Below, piece by piece: positions 47,596 through 59,734 of a stretch of 64,000 bases of DNA. Source of the stretch: Thalassococcus arenae (lineage in GTDB: Bacteria; Pseudomonadota; Alphaproteobacteria; Rhodobacterales; Rhodobacteraceae); NCBI RefSeq assembly GCF_019104745.1, contig NZ_JAHRWL010000001.1, forward strand, positions 1,531,001-1,595,000, read 5' to 3'. Made by a program: the position numbers and the translations under genes. The notes under the pieces are model-generated. The model was not told the origin of the DNA. It did not search any database and worked only from the letters and a program-made list of their open reading frames with translations. Each line of letters begins with the position of its first letter. Within the stretch, counting starts at the first letter, position 1.

Positions 47596-48978
47596 TCACA
47601 TCCTCTGGAAGGCCGGCGAAGCCAGAACAAGCCCGATCCCGTCGGCGCGGCTTTCGGCGGCCTCGGCGGCGAACCGCACAGCGGGCGAAGCGAAGGATCC
47701 GAGCGCGGTCTCGACGAAGTCACGGGGATCGGGCAGGGCCGGCACCAGGCGTTCCGGCATGGCGATGGCCCATTGCAGACGCGCGGCCACGCCTTGCGGT
47801 GTGATCCAGGCGGAATCCTCTTCCGGAAGTCCGTCGGGTCCGTCCGGTTCCTGCCAGACCTGCCCCATCAAGGCGAGCGGATGAAGGATGGTCAGACGCA
47901 GCGGTCGTTCCTTCAGGGCGGCCAACCGCACGGCCGGTGCACCTAGCGCGCGAAGCGCGGAGGCGACGAAATCGAAAGGCGGCTTGACGTTCCGCAGCAC
48001 CGGCGACCACGCCACCGGATGTGTCAGCAGGGCTTCGTAGACCGTCAGCAAATTCCCGCCGGACCGCTGGTACGCCGCGTCCAGTGCCGCGACCAGCGCG
48101 GGATCCGGCTGGTCGGCCACGAAATGCACGGCCAGTTTCGTCGCGATGTGGCGTGCGGTCGCGGGGTGGCGGGCAAGGTCGCGCAGCACCATTTCGATAT
48201 CCCGGAACCCGGGCTTCGCGCCGCCATAGGATCGTCCCAGCACCGTTTCGGGCCCTGGTTCGGCGAACGCCTTGCGAAAGGTCCGGCCCGATTTCGGGCT
48301 CAGCCCCAGACCCGTCAGCAACTTGGCCAGTTCGGTCACGTCGTCCTGAGTGTAAGGCCCGCCCACGCCCAGCGTGTGCAGTTCGAGCACTTCGCGCGCC
48401 AGGTTTTCGTTCAGCCCACCCGTGCCGGTTTCCACCGACCGCGCCGAGTTCGGCCCGACAGAACCGGTCTGGTCGAGGTAATGCACCATCAGCGGATGCG
48501 TGACCGCCGCAATCAAGAGGTCTTCGAACGACCCGGCGATCCGTGGCCGGATCGCGCTTTCGATATATGGCGACGTTCCGCGGCGGATCACGTTCGACTT
48601 TCCCGTCGCGGTGAAATGGTCGGCCCAGAATGCGACCAGCCGTTCGCGCAGGCCTGTCCCGGTCTCGATTCGGCGTGCAAGCATGGCAGCCATCCACGAT
48701 GCCGAGTCCCGGCGCGCCTGCACATTGATGTCGCGCATCGCCATGCGAGCGGCTTCGCCGATCTCGGTTTCCCGGTTCTGGCGATAGATGCGGGCGTGCT
48801 GCATGCGGTCCTGAATGCGCAGGAGAAAGGTATCGAACTCTTCGATCGGAAACCGCTGTGCCATTGCGTCGGGTTCGGTCAACCCGCGCAACACGTCCCG
48901 CACCGAGCCCGGTGGCGCTGACCGAGGTGACAGGCCGCAGCCGAACCGGATTTCCGCAAGGGTTGGGTCGAACGACAT
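47596..48978 (-). CDS. DUF1800 family protein
   Basis: A 460-residue protein of the DUF1800 family: AEIRFGCGLSP, RLVAFWADHFTATGKSNVIR, YLDQTGSVGPNSARS, GLNENLAREVLELHTLGVGG and PFDFVASALRALG are conserved blocks. It is the usual partner of DUF1501. The ATG at 48978 gives the common N-terminus MSFDPTLAEIRFG; a GTG at 49038 or an ATG at 49014 would add a hydrophobic, signal-like stretch ending in AGAAQ, so an exported form cannot be excluded. Function unknown. Confidence 0.82.
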   Translation of the reverse strand: MSFDPTLAEIRFGCGLSPRSAPPGSVRDVLRGLTEPDAMAQRFPIEEFDTFLLRIQDRMQHARIYRQNRETEIGEAARMAMRDINVQARRDSASWMAAMLARRIETGTGLRERLVAFWADHFTATGKSNVIRRGTSPYIESAIRPRIAGSFEDLLIAAVTHPLMVHYLDQTGSVGPNSARSVETGTGGLNENLAREVLELHTLGVGGPYTQDDVTELAKLLTGLGLSPKSGRTFRKAFAEPGPETVLGRSYGGAKPGFRDIEMVLRDLARHPATARHIATKLAVHFVADQPDPALVAALDAAYQRSGGNLLTVYEALLTHPVAWSPVLRNVKPPFDFVASALRALGAPAVRLAALKERPLRLTILHPLALMGQVWQEPDGPDGLPEEDSAWITPQGVAARLQWAIAMPERLVPALPDPRDFVETALGSFASPAVRFAAEAAESRADGIGLVLASPAFQRM

Positions 48979-49081
48979 CTGCGCAGCGCCCGCGATTGGC
49001 AACGCCACGAACATAAGCCGAACCGCGCATCTATGCACCGCCCGCGACGCGAACGTGAACGCGCTTGGCGAAAAGGCGCTG

Positions 49082-50857
49082 TCAGTCCTGCGGGATCACC
49101 CGCAAGCCCAGCTCCATCAACTGATCGCTGGTCGGATCGGATGGCGCGTTCATCATCAGGTCTTCGGCGCGCTGGTTCATCGGGAACATGATGACCTCGC
49201 GGATGTTGGCGGTGTCGGCCAGCAGCATCACCATCCGGTCGATGCCCGCCGCGCAGCCGCCATGCGGGGGCGCGCCGAAACGGAAGGCGTTGACCATGCC
49301 GCCGAACCGCTTGCGAACCTCATCCTCGCCATAGCCGGCCAGTTCGAAGGCCTTGAACATGATCTCGGGCTTGTGGTTCCGGATCGCGCCGGACACCAGT
49401 TCGTATCCGTTGCAGGCCAGGTCGTATTGATAGCCCAGAACGCCCAGCGGATCGCCGCTCAGGGCGTCCATGCCGCCTTGGGGCATGGAAAACGGGTTGT
49501 GGCTGAAATCGACCGCGCCGGTTTCCTCGTCGGCCTCGTACATCGGGAAATCGACGATCCAGCAGAAGGCGAAACGATCCTTGTCGGTCAGGTTCAGCTC
49601 TTCACCGATGGTCACGCGCGCCTTGGCTGCGACGCGTTCGAAACTGGCGGGCTTGCCGCCCAGAAAGAAGGCGGCATCGCCCTTGCCAAGGCCCAGTTGC
49701 TGGCGGATCGCCTCGGTGCGTTCGGGGCCGATGTTCTTGGCCAGGGGGCCGGCGGCTTCCATCCCGTCCTCGCCGTCACGCCAGAAGATATAGCCCATCC
49801 CCGGCAGGCCCTCTTTCTGGGCGAATGCGTTCATCCGGTCGCAGAACTTGCGCGAGCCGCCGCCGGGCGCCGGAATGGCGCGGATCTCGGTGCCGTCCTG
49901 TTCCAGCAGCTTGGCGAAGATCGCAAAGCCCGAGCCGCGGAAATGGTCGGAGACGATCTGCATCTTGATCGGGTTGCGCAGGTCGGGCTTGTCGGTGCCG
50001 TACCACAGCGCTGCGTCGGCATAGGAAATCTGCGGCCAGTGCTTGTCGACCGGGCGGCCGCCGCCGAATTCCTCGAACACGCCTTCGATCACCGGCTGGA
50101 TCGTGTCGAACACGTCCTGCTGGGTGACAAAGCTCATCTCCATGTCGAGCTGGTAGAAATCGGTGGGCGACCGGTCGGCGCGCGGGTCTTCGTCACGGAA
50201 GCAGGGCGCGATCTGGAAATACTTGTCGAAGCCCGACACCATGATCAGCTGCTTGAACTGTTGCGGCGCTTGTGGAAGGGCATAGAACTTGCCCGGATGC
50301 AGACGGGACGGCACCAGGAAATCGCGCGCGCCTTCGGGGCTGGACGCGGTGATGATCGGCGTCTGGAATTCGCGAAAGCCCTGGCCCCACATCCGCTTGC
50401 GGATGGATGCCACCACGTCGGACCGCAGCACCATGTTGCGTTGCATCGCGTCGCGGCGCAGGTCGAGATAGCGATAGCGCAGGCGGGTTTCCTCGGGATA
50501 GTCCTGATCGCCGAACACCATCAGCGGCAGTTCGTCGGCAGCGCCCAGAACTTCCATATCGCGGATGAAGACCTCGATCTCGCCCGTCGGCAGTTTGGGA
50601 TTGACCAGCGATTCATCGCGCGCCTTCACGTTGCCGTCGATCCGGATGCACCATTCGCTGCGCACCTTTTCGACCTGCTTGAAGACCGGGCTGTCGGGGT
50701 CGCACAGCACCTGCGTCACCCCGTAGTGGTCGCGCAGGTCGATGAACAGCACGCCGCCATGGTCGCGGATGCGGTGCACCCAGCCGGCAAGGCGCACGGT
50801 GTCGCCCACATTGGCTTTGGTCAGCTCGGCGCAGGTATGGCTGCGATAGGCGTGCAT
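49082..50857 (-). CDS. aspS: Aspartyl-tRNA synthetase
   Basis: A 591-residue bacterial-type class II synthetase. An N-terminal OB anticodon domain (about 15-110) precedes motif 2 [20 protein letters not shown], the GAD insertion domain and motif 3 [18 protein letters not shown]. Length is normal. It charges tRNA-Asp; in many alphaproteobacteria it is non-discriminating and also charges tRNA-Asn, which cannot be decided here. The ATG at 50857 was chosen because [12 protein letters not shown] is the conserved start. Confidence 0.97.
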   Translation of the reverse strand: MHAYRSHTCAELTKANVGDTVRLAGWVHRIRDHGGVLFIDLRDHYGVTQVLCDPDSPVFKQVEKVRSEWCIRIDGNVKARDESLVNPKLPTGEIEVFIRDMEVLGAADELPLMVFGDQDYPEETRLRYRYLDLRRDAMQRNMVLRSDVVASIRKRMWGQGFREFQTPIITASSPEGARDFLVPSRLHPGKFYALPQAPQQFKQLIMVSGFDKYFQIAPCFRDEDPRADRSPTDFYQLDMEMSFVTQQDVFDTIQPVIEGVFEEFGGGRPVDKHWPQISYADAALWYGTDKPDLRNPIKMQIVSDHFRGSGFAIFAKLLEQDGTEIRAIPAPGGGSRKFCDRMNAFAQKEGLPGMGYIFWRDGEDGMEAAGPLAKNIGPERTEAIRQQLGLGKGDAAFFLGGKPASFERVAAKARVTIGEELNLTDKDRFAFCWIVDFPMYEADEETGAVDFSHNPFSMPQGGMDALSGDPLGVLGYQYDLACNGYELVSGAIRNHKPEIMFKAFELAGYGEDEVRKRFGGMVNAFRFGAPPHGGCAAGIDRMVMLLADTANIREVIMFPMNQRAEDLMMNAPSDPTSDQLMELGLRVIPQD

Positions 50858-50898
50858 GATGGTCTGCCCTCGGAAAATTTGTTTTAAAGTCAGGCGCG

Positions 50899-50927
50899 GA
50901 TACACCGCTCCCCGCCCGCGAAGTCAA
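50899..50927 (-). promoter_or_regulatory. Candidate promoter of aspS
   Basis: Minus-strand TTGACT (50922-50927, five of six), a 17-base spacer and TGTATC (50899-50904, three of six), about 35 bases before the aspS ATG. Confidence 0.5.
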
Positions 50928-50943
50928 GTCGCGCCCGACCGAT

Positions 50944-50972
50944 TTGGCGGGAATCACCGCCTCTGATACGAT
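50944..50972 (+). promoter_or_regulatory. Candidate promoter of the cyclopropane-synthase-like gene
   Basis: TTGGCG (50944-50949), a 17-base spacer and TACGAT (50967-50972), four of six matches each, 49 bases before the ATG at 51021. Confidence 0.45.
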
Positions 50973-51020
50973 TTCCTGTGCATTGACGCCATGCCAGGCA
51001 GCATTCACGGGGGGTGAGTG

Positions 51021-52253
51021 ATGTGGACCGCAACAATGTCGCGCATGCTCGAACGATTGGTCACGATCGGTCGGTTGCGTGTCGTCTATCCGGACGGCAC
51101 CCGCCGCGACTACGGGCCGGGGGGCGGGATCGAGATCGAGATCGCCATCACCGAGCACCAGACCGTGCAGGCGCTGTGCCTGCGCCCGGTCCTGGCCCTT
51201 GGCGAGGCTTACACGGATGGGTCGCTGACCGTGGCCGATGACCGGCTCTACGATTTCCTGACGCTGCTGGTGCGCAACCAGCAGAAAGGCGGCGGGATGC
51301 CCGCGTGGTTCCGCGGCTGGCAGGGGCTGCGCAAAGCCGTGCGGCATCTGGTGCAACGCAACACCGACAGCACCGCGCGGCGCAACGTGGCGCATCACTA
51401 CGACATCTCGGATGATTTCTATCGGCTGTTTCTGGACCGGGACATGCAGTATTCCTGCGCGTATTTCGCGCGGCCCGACATGACGCTGGAACAGGCGCAG
51501 GCCGCCAAGAAGGCGCATATCGCCCGCAAGCTGCGGATCGAACCGGGGATGCGGGTGCTGGACATCGGCTGTGGCTGGGGCGGGATGGGGCTGACGCTGG
51601 CGGGCGATTTCGGCGCACGGGTCACGGGCGTGACCTTGTCGCGGAACCAGCTGACGACCGCGCAGACCCGGGCGCAGTCCGCGGGATTGGCGGATCGCTG
51701 TGATTTCCGCCTGCTGGACTACCGCAAGCTTACCGACCGCTTTGACCGGGTGGTCAGCGTCGGCATGCTGGAACATGTCGGACTGCCGCATTACGATGAA
51801 TACTTCGACAAGGTGCACAAGGTGCTGGAGCCCGACGGCATCGCGCTGATCCACACGATCGGTCGGGTCGCGCCGCCGTCACCCACCAGCCCGTGGATCG
51901 ACAAGTACATCTTTCCCGGTGGCTATATTCCGTCGCTTTCCGACCTCGTGCCATCGATCGAACGTGCCCATCTTTGGCAGGCCGATATCGAGGTCCTGCG
52001 CGGTCATTACGGCCCGACGCTGAAACACTGGCGCCAGCGTTTCGAGGCGGCGCTGCCGAAGGTGCGCGAAATGTATGATGACCGGTTCATCCGCATGTGG
52101 CGGTTCTACCTGGTTGCCTGCGAAATGGCGTTCGAGGAGCAGTGGCAGGTCGTCTACCAGTTTCAGCTGTCGCGCCAGCAGCACGCCGTCCCGGCAACCC
52201 GCGACTATCTCTACGGCGATGCGGACAAGACGGCCTTGCAGGCGGCCGAGTAG
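51021..52253 (+). CDS. Cyclopropane-fatty-acyl-phospholipid synthase-like methyltransferase
   Basis: A 410-residue SAM-dependent methyltransferase of the Cfa family. An N-terminal domain (about 1-110) precedes NVAHHYDISDDFYRLFLDRD and QYSCAYF, the SAM site VLDIGCGWGGMG and SVGMLEHVG, and near the C-terminus RMWRFYLVACEMAFEEQ. The family methylates or cyclopropanates double bonds of membrane lipids; exact product unknown. The ATG at 51021 follows GGGGTGAG. It converges with bchJ; no terminator is visible in the 30-base gap. Confidence 0.85.
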   Translation: MWTATMSRMLERLVTIGRLRVVYPDGTRRDYGPGGGIEIEIAITEHQTVQALCLRPVLALGEAYTDGSLTVADDRLYDFLTLLVRNQQKGGGMPAWFRGWQGLRKAVRHLVQRNTDSTARRNVAHHYDISDDFYRLFLDRDMQYSCAYFARPDMTLEQAQAAKKAHIARKLRIEPGMRVLDIGCGWGGMGLTLAGDFGARVTGVTLSRNQLTTAQTRAQSAGLADRCDFRLLDYRKLTDRFDRVVSVGMLEHVGLPHYDEYFDKVHKVLEPDGIALIHTIGRVAPPSPTSPWIDKYIFPGGYIPSLSDLVPSIERAHLWQADIEVLRGHYGPTLKHWRQRFEAALPKVREMYDDRFIRMWRFYLVACEMAFEEQWQVVYQFQLSRQQHAVPATRDYLYGDADKTALQAAE

Positions 52254-52283
52254 CGTCGGGCGTTGCCATCCGACCGCGGCGGG

Positions 52284-52886
52284 TCACTCCACGCGCAGAT
52301 CGAATCGGCAGGCCGGGTCTCCGGTGGCGGCGCAGGCCACCTCGCGGCAGCGGACACCCGGATGGACCAGCCGGCGATAGAGCGTTTCGAACACCGCCGC
52401 GTGCCAGCGGCAAAGCGGTATCGGCGATGACGCGCCGCGGATCAACGGGTTGTCGTGCAGGGCGAACTGCCAGGACGAAAGACGCCGAAACCGCCCCGAT
52501 CCGGCAAAGGTCCAGGCATGGCGAGCGATGGCGTGCGACAACAGGGCTGCGGCGGCGGCCGGCGGCAAAGCCCGCAGCATCGTTTGCACCGGGGCGGGAA
52601 TACGGTGGGTCAGGATGTAGTTACCGGTGTGACGCCCCGCCTGAGCCGCGAGCCCGCCCGACCGGGCGCCGAAACGGGCGCGCAGGGCGTCGTGCAGCCG
52701 GGCGGCCTGCGCCTCGCAGATCATCGAACCGCCGTCGGGCACGATCACACCGGCCCGGGCAAGAAACGCCGTGGTCGCCGTGACACCCAGCCGTGCTTCG
52801 ATCACCGGAAGCATCTGCAACACCGCGTTCGGACCGATCAGGCCCGGTTCGCCCGGTGACGGCGCCACGGCAAGGTCGCGCGGCAT
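52284..52886 (-). CDS. bchJ: BchJ, bacteriochlorophyll synthesis protein (V4R domain)
   Basis: A 200-residue protein with a C-terminal V4R-type domain (CREVACAATGDPACRFDL carries the conserved cysteines). BchJ was named as a 4-vinyl reductase, but later work assigns that reaction to BciA/BciB, and BchJ may instead carry a porphyrin intermediate. GLIGPNAVLQMLPVIEARLG is the typical N-terminal block. It begins one base after bchE, an arrangement known from Rhodobacter photosynthesis clusters, which supports the identity. Confidence 0.85.
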   Translation of the reverse strand: MPRDLAVAPSPGEPGLIGPNAVLQMLPVIEARLGVTATTAFLARAGVIVPDGGSMICEAQAARLHDALRARFGARSGGLAAQAGRHTGNYILTHRIPAPVQTMLRALPPAAAAALLSHAIARHAWTFAGSGRFRRLSSWQFALHDNPLIRGASSPIPLCRWHAAVFETLYRRLVHPGVRCREVACAATGDPACRFDLRVE

Positions 52887-52887
52887 C

Positions 52888-54537
52888 TCAGAGGTCGCTC
52901 AGCTGTTCGGTTCCGCCCCCGCAGGCCTTGACCGCCGCGTCGCCCGGCATCCGGAACGCGGCGCGTTCCTTCATCTGCGCCTTGACCGCCTCGCGCCGTT
53001 CCTTGGCGCGCGCGGCGCGGTCGGCCGCGGCTTCCCAGTCTTCCAGTTGCGCCTCGGCCAGTTGCCGGGTGTCGTCGAAATCGAAGTGCACCGTGTTCTT
53101 GGTCTGCGGACCCCAGTACCCGGCCTTGCCCAGGTCGTAGAAGGTGCGCTGCACCCCGGCCTTGAGAAACGCCTTGAGACACCCCAGCAGATAGCGCCGG
53201 CGATACCCGGTGCCGCGCCACGGGTAGTGGAACAGCGCCTTGCGCATGTAGAAGCGGCGGTAGTTCTTCATCACCCCGTCCAGCAACTCGCCGCGCGTCA
53301 TCGCGTCGGGTTTCATGATCGGTGTGACGAAGTTGTACTTGGAGAAATCGAAGATCTCGACCTGGTCCCGCAATTCCTGGAACAACGGCGTGAACGGCCA
53401 GGGCGTGTACATCGCCCAGTTGGCCAGGTCGGGCTGCCAATCCCAGGCCATCTGGAAGGTTTCCTCGAGCGTCTCCTCGGTCTCGTTGTCCAGACCCACG
53501 ATGAACTGCGCCTCGGTAAAGATATCGGCCTCGCGCAGCAGGCGGATCGCGGTCTTGTTCTCGTCGACCTTGGTTTCCTTGTTGAAACGGTCGAGTTTCA
53601 GCTGTGCGGCCGCCTCGGTCCCAAGGCTGACATGCACCAGCCCGGCCTTGCGGTAGAATTTCAGCAGATCGCGGTCGCGGTAGATATCGGTGACGCGGGT
53701 ATTGATGCCCCATTGCACCCGGCGCGGCAGGTCGCGGGCGATCAGTTCTTCGCAGAACTGGATGAACTTCTTGCGGTTGATGGTGGGTTCCTCGTCGGCG
53801 AGGATGAAAAAGCCGACGCCGTGGTTCTCAACCAGGTCCTCGATTTCGTCCACCACGGCGATGGGGTCACGCACGCGGTAGTCGCGCCAGAATTTCCATT
53901 GCGAACAGAACGAACAGGTGAACGGGCAGCCGCGCGCCATGTTGGGAATGGCCACGCGGGTGCCCAGCGGAATGTAGATGTATTTCTCCCACTCCAGGAT
54001 CGACCAGTCGGGCTTGATCTTTTCGAGATCCTTGACGGTGCTGGCGGCCTGGGTTGCGACGATGTCGTCGCCGTCGCGAAAAGCCAGCCCGTGGATGCGG
54101 CGGCGGTCGGCGGGCCAGCGCCCGTCGCGGATCGCCTCCATCAGGTTGACGAGGATCTCTTCGCCTTCGCCGCGGACGATCACGTCGATCCAGGGGGCTT
54201 CGGACAGGACCTGCTTGTACATGAAGGTCGCGTGCACCCCGCCCAACATGCGGATGGCGTCCGGAACTGCCTGCTGAGCAAGGCGCAACACTTCCTCGGC
54301 GCGGTAGATCGACGGGGTGATCGCCGTGACGCCGACCACGTCGGGCCGCAACGCGGCAATCTGTCGGCCGAGGTCGTCATCGGCGATATCGTTGGTCATC
54401 GCGTCGATGAAATGGATGTCGTCGAACCCCGCCTGGCGCAAGTGCCCGGTCAGGTAGGCCACCCATGCGGGCGGCCAACTGCCGGCGATCTCGGCGCCGC
54501 CGGACCTGTAATTCGGGTGGACGAATAAGATGCGCAT
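52888..54537 (-). CDS. bchE: BchE, anaerobic Mg-protoporphyrin IX monomethyl ester cyclase
   Basis: A 549-residue radical-SAM enzyme. The N-terminal cobalamin-binding domain (1 to about 165) includes [20 protein letters not shown], and the radical-SAM cluster is Cys204, Cys208 and Cys211 (CPFTCSFC). The sequence is typical of BchE, which forms ring E of bacteriochlorophyll without oxygen. No aerobic cyclase (acsF) is in the window. The ATG at 54537 follows AGGGAG; the gap to carB holds a PpsR/CrtJ palindrome and an FNR box. No other bch, crt or puf gene lies within 49 kb upstream or 6 kb downstream. Confidence 0.93.
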   Translation of the reverse strand: MRILFVHPNYRSGGAEIAGSWPPAWVAYLTGHLRQAGFDDIHFIDAMTNDIADDDLGRQIAALRPDVVGVTAITPSIYRAEEVLRLAQQAVPDAIRMLGGVHATFMYKQVLSEAPWIDVIVRGEGEEILVNLMEAIRDGRWPADRRRIHGLAFRDGDDIVATQAASTVKDLEKIKPDWSILEWEKYIYIPLGTRVAIPNMARGCPFTCSFCSQWKFWRDYRVRDPIAVVDEIEDLVENHGVGFFILADEEPTINRKKFIQFCEELIARDLPRRVQWGINTRVTDIYRDRDLLKFYRKAGLVHVSLGTEAAAQLKLDRFNKETKVDENKTAIRLLREADIFTEAQFIVGLDNETEETLEETFQMAWDWQPDLANWAMYTPWPFTPLFQELRDQVEIFDFSKYNFVTPIMKPDAMTRGELLDGVMKNYRRFYMRKALFHYPWRGTGYRRRYLLGCLKAFLKAGVQRTFYDLGKAGYWGPQTKNTVHFDFDDTRQLAEAQLEDWEAAADRAARAKERREAVKAQMKERAAFRMPGDAAVKACGGGTEQLSDL

Positions 54538-54551
54538 GGCCGACTCCCTGT

Positions 54552-54569
54552 TGTAAACTTCAGTTTACA
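54552..54569. promoter_or_regulatory. PpsR/CrtJ operator of bchE
   Basis: TGTAAACTTCAGTTTACA is a perfect 8-2-8 palindrome fitting TGT-N12-ACA, the site of the redox- and light-responsive repressor PpsR/CrtJ. It lies 15 bases before the bchE ATG and covers a plausible -10 (TAAACT on the minus strand, 54562-54567), as expected for repression by blocking polymerase. Confidence 0.88.
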
Positions 54570-54588
54570 GTCAACACGTCTACTTAAC

Positions 54589-54602
54589 TTGACATAGATC
54601 AA
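54589..54602. promoter_or_regulatory. FNR/FnrL-type box before bchE
   Basis: TTGAC-ATAG-ATCAA matches the FNR consensus (TTGAT-N4-ATCAA) in nine of ten specified bases. Its centre is about 41 bases upstream of the start site predicted from the -10 box above, the position used by FNR as activator. This fits anaerobic induction of the oxygen-independent cyclase. Confidence 0.8.
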
Positions 54603-54626
54603 ATCCGGACGGTTGGTGGCAAAGGC

Positions 54627-54654
54627 TTGCACGCAGGCAGCGGATGCGTATAAC
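54627..54654 (+). promoter_or_regulatory. Candidate promoter of carB
   Basis: TTGCAC (54627-54632), a 16-base spacer and TATAAC (54649-54654, five of six), 29 bases before the carB ATG. The FNR box is only about 25 bases upstream of its -35 box, so FNR may affect carB too. Confidence 0.55.
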
Positions 54655-54683
54655 GCCGACAATTTGCGTTTGGGGGTCCGGGC

Positions 54684-58031
<3,348 letters not shown>

Positions 58032-58045
58032 TCCGCGGCCGCAAA

Positions 58046-58076
58046 GAAAAGAGCCCGCCATCTCTGGCGGGCTTTT
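58046..58076 (+). terminator. Rho-independent terminator after carB
   Basis: AGCCCGCCA (58052-58060), loop TCTC, TGGCGGGCT (58065-58073) and TTTT (58073-58076). A perfect 9-base stem; the A run before it could also serve the convergent MipA gene. Confidence 0.88.
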
Positions 58077-58097
58077 GGCTTGACGTGGCGCGGCGTG

Positions 58098-58844
58098 TCA
58101 GAACCGCAGGTTGAACTTGCGCACCAGCATCATGCTGAAACTGCCCTGGTCGCGGCTGCCATCCTTGACGATCGGCGACTCGGCGACGTTGTCGGACAAC
58201 CGGCTCCAGCCCAGCGTACCCTGCACCGCCCAGGCATCCGAAATGTCGCGGCGTAGGGTCATCTCGATCCCGGCCGATTTCATTCCGGCATCGGCGTCAT
58301 GAGCGGCCAGCGCGGTCGCCGTGGCCGGTACGGAGAAATAGGTGTCCATGTATTCGCCGTTGGCGAAGGACAGGCGCGGGCCGACACGCAGGGTGGTCTG
58401 CGCATCCAGCGGGATGATCGCATCCGCGCCCAGGTCGCCGACCACACCGTCATGGCCCGTCAGGCCCTTGCGTACGGCGGCAAACACCTCGGCGTTTTCC
58501 CAGCGATAACTCAGTTTCGCGCCAAGCTCGAACGCGGCGTCGACGTCGTCGATCCCGTCGAGGATCGGGGTGTCGTCCGCAGTGCGTTCACCCACGAAGC
58601 GGAACGAAGGCGCGAAGCCGAACCCGGTGCCGCTGCCCGGCTGGATGTTGATCGACCCCAGTTGCAGCGCGCCCAGTGACCCGGTGCCGGTGGGTCCGGT
58701 TTCGTACTCGTCCGCGCCTTCGTAGATCGGCGCATAGCGCAAGCCGGCGCCCAGCTCGAAATTCAGGATGCGCTCTTGTGCAGTGGCGAAGGCGGGGGCG
58801 AGCGCAAGCAGGGCAGCGGCGGTCGCGATATGGCAGCGCGTCAT
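58098..58844 (-). CDS. MipA/OmpV family outer-membrane protein
   Basis: A 248-residue outer-membrane beta-barrel candidate. Signal peptide about 1-22 (ALLALAPAFATAQ); the mature part has alternating amphipathic strands, ELGAGLRYAPIYEGADEYET at the start, and ends in Phe (KFNLRF) as outer-membrane proteins do. MipA scaffolds murein synthesis in E. coli, but most family members have unknown roles. It lies 73 bases downstream of the DUF992 gene on the same strand, separated by a hairpin (58866-58888). Confidence 0.82.
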   Translation of the reverse strand: MTRCHIATAAALLALAPAFATAQERILNFELGAGLRYAPIYEGADEYETGPTGTGSLGALQLGSINIQPGSGTGFGFAPSFRFVGERTADDTPILDGIDDVDAAFELGAKLSYRWENAEVFAAVRKGLTGHDGVVGDLGADAIIPLDAQTTLRVGPRLSFANGEYMDTYFSVPATATALAAHDADAGMKSAGIEMTLRRDISDAWAVQGTLGWSRLSDNVAESPIVKDGSRDQGSFSMMLVRKFNLRF

Positions 58845-58865
58845 AGGAGGTCTCCACCTTGCGAA

Positions 58866-58888
58866 CGAAGGGCCGATTCGGCCCTTCG
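58866..58888. repeat. Hairpin between DUF992 and MipA genes
   Basis: Perfect 9-5-9 inverted repeat CGAAGGGCC (58866-58874) and GGCCCTTCG (58880-58888). It lacks a T run on either strand, so it is a weak or non-terminating hairpin; it may modulate readthrough from DUF992 to the MipA gene. Confidence 0.55.
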
Positions 58889-58917
58889 CAATTCGGAACG
58901 GTTATCAGGTATATATC

Positions 58918-59442
58918 TCAACCTTCGGTCGGCGCCAGTGTCAGCGAAGCCAGGCCCAGTGCAAGGTTGACGCCCTGCACGCCCTCGACGCTGACCGGTT
59001 GAAGGCCGATCTGCTTGTCCGAGCCGCCGACCAGCGCGTTGGCACCAAGTCCGATCCCCAGCGATGCACCGGCCGAGACGCCGACATAGGTGCCAGCCAG
59101 GGCGTTGTCGCCGGGCTTGTTTTCGGCAGTGGTGAACACCACCCAGGTCATGTAGCTTTTCTCGGTCTTGCCGATATCCAGCCCCAGCTTGTCCATCGAG
59201 CCGGTATACGCCTCGACCGAACCGTCGGCATGGGTGAATGCGCAGGTCACGCCCTTGGACGACCCCAGGAACATGCCCCAGCCGCCTTCGATTTCGCAAT
59301 CCAGGGTGCCGATCTGCTGGCCCTGCACTTCGCTGGCGGGCTTCACGGTGTCCATCTTGTCTGCGACGGTCTGCTGAGCCAGCACGGGGATGGCTGTCAA
59401 GACGGCCAGGCCGGCGATGATGGTGAGTGTCGGACGGATCAT
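58918..59442 (-). CDS. DUF992 family exported protein
   Basis: A 174-residue protein with a signal peptide (about 1-22, VLTAIPVLAQQ) and the DUF992 body: IGTLDCEIEGGWGMFLGSSK and VTCAFTHADGSVEAYTG, with two cysteines that may form a disulfide, and a glycine-rich end. Function unknown. The ATG at 59442 has AGGAGGAA upstream. The 292-base gap before gpmI contains the promoters of both genes; I see A/T-rich DNA around 59560-59620 but no clear box pairs. Confidence 0.82.
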   Translation of the reverse strand: MIRPTLTIIAGLAVLTAIPVLAQQTVADKMDTVKPASEVQGQQIGTLDCEIEGGWGMFLGSSKGVTCAFTHADGSVEAYTGSMDKLGLDIGKTEKSYMTWVVFTTAENKPGDNALAGTYVGVSAGASLGIGLGANALVGGSDKQIGLQPVSVEGVQGVNLALGLASLTLAPTEG

Positions 59443-59734
59443 TTCTTCCTCCTCAGGTGGGGCCGGGCTGGACGAGGTAAACAACCAGCCCGGCGCTCTG
59501 GTGACGTTTCCTTGCGGTGGCGCACCAAGAACCTGTGGGAACTGTAGAGACGCCGATAGAAACAGGAAAACGAATAATAATTGTCGTTGAGGTGACAAAT
59601 GCGCATATAAAAGCGATCGTGACGCTGCGCGGTCTTGCGACGATTGTGCCCGATCAACGCGCCTCGGTTTCTGGACGCTAGGCTTCGGCACTGATACATC
59701 TCGCGGCGACCGCCCTTCCGGAAAGACCCAGCTC

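Noticed and set aside
48815-50887. A 690-codon plus-strand frame opposite aspS, and a similar 585-codon frame opposite bchE (52771-54528)
   Set aside because: Both mirror the codon structure of real genes on the minus strand and show no recognisable protein features.
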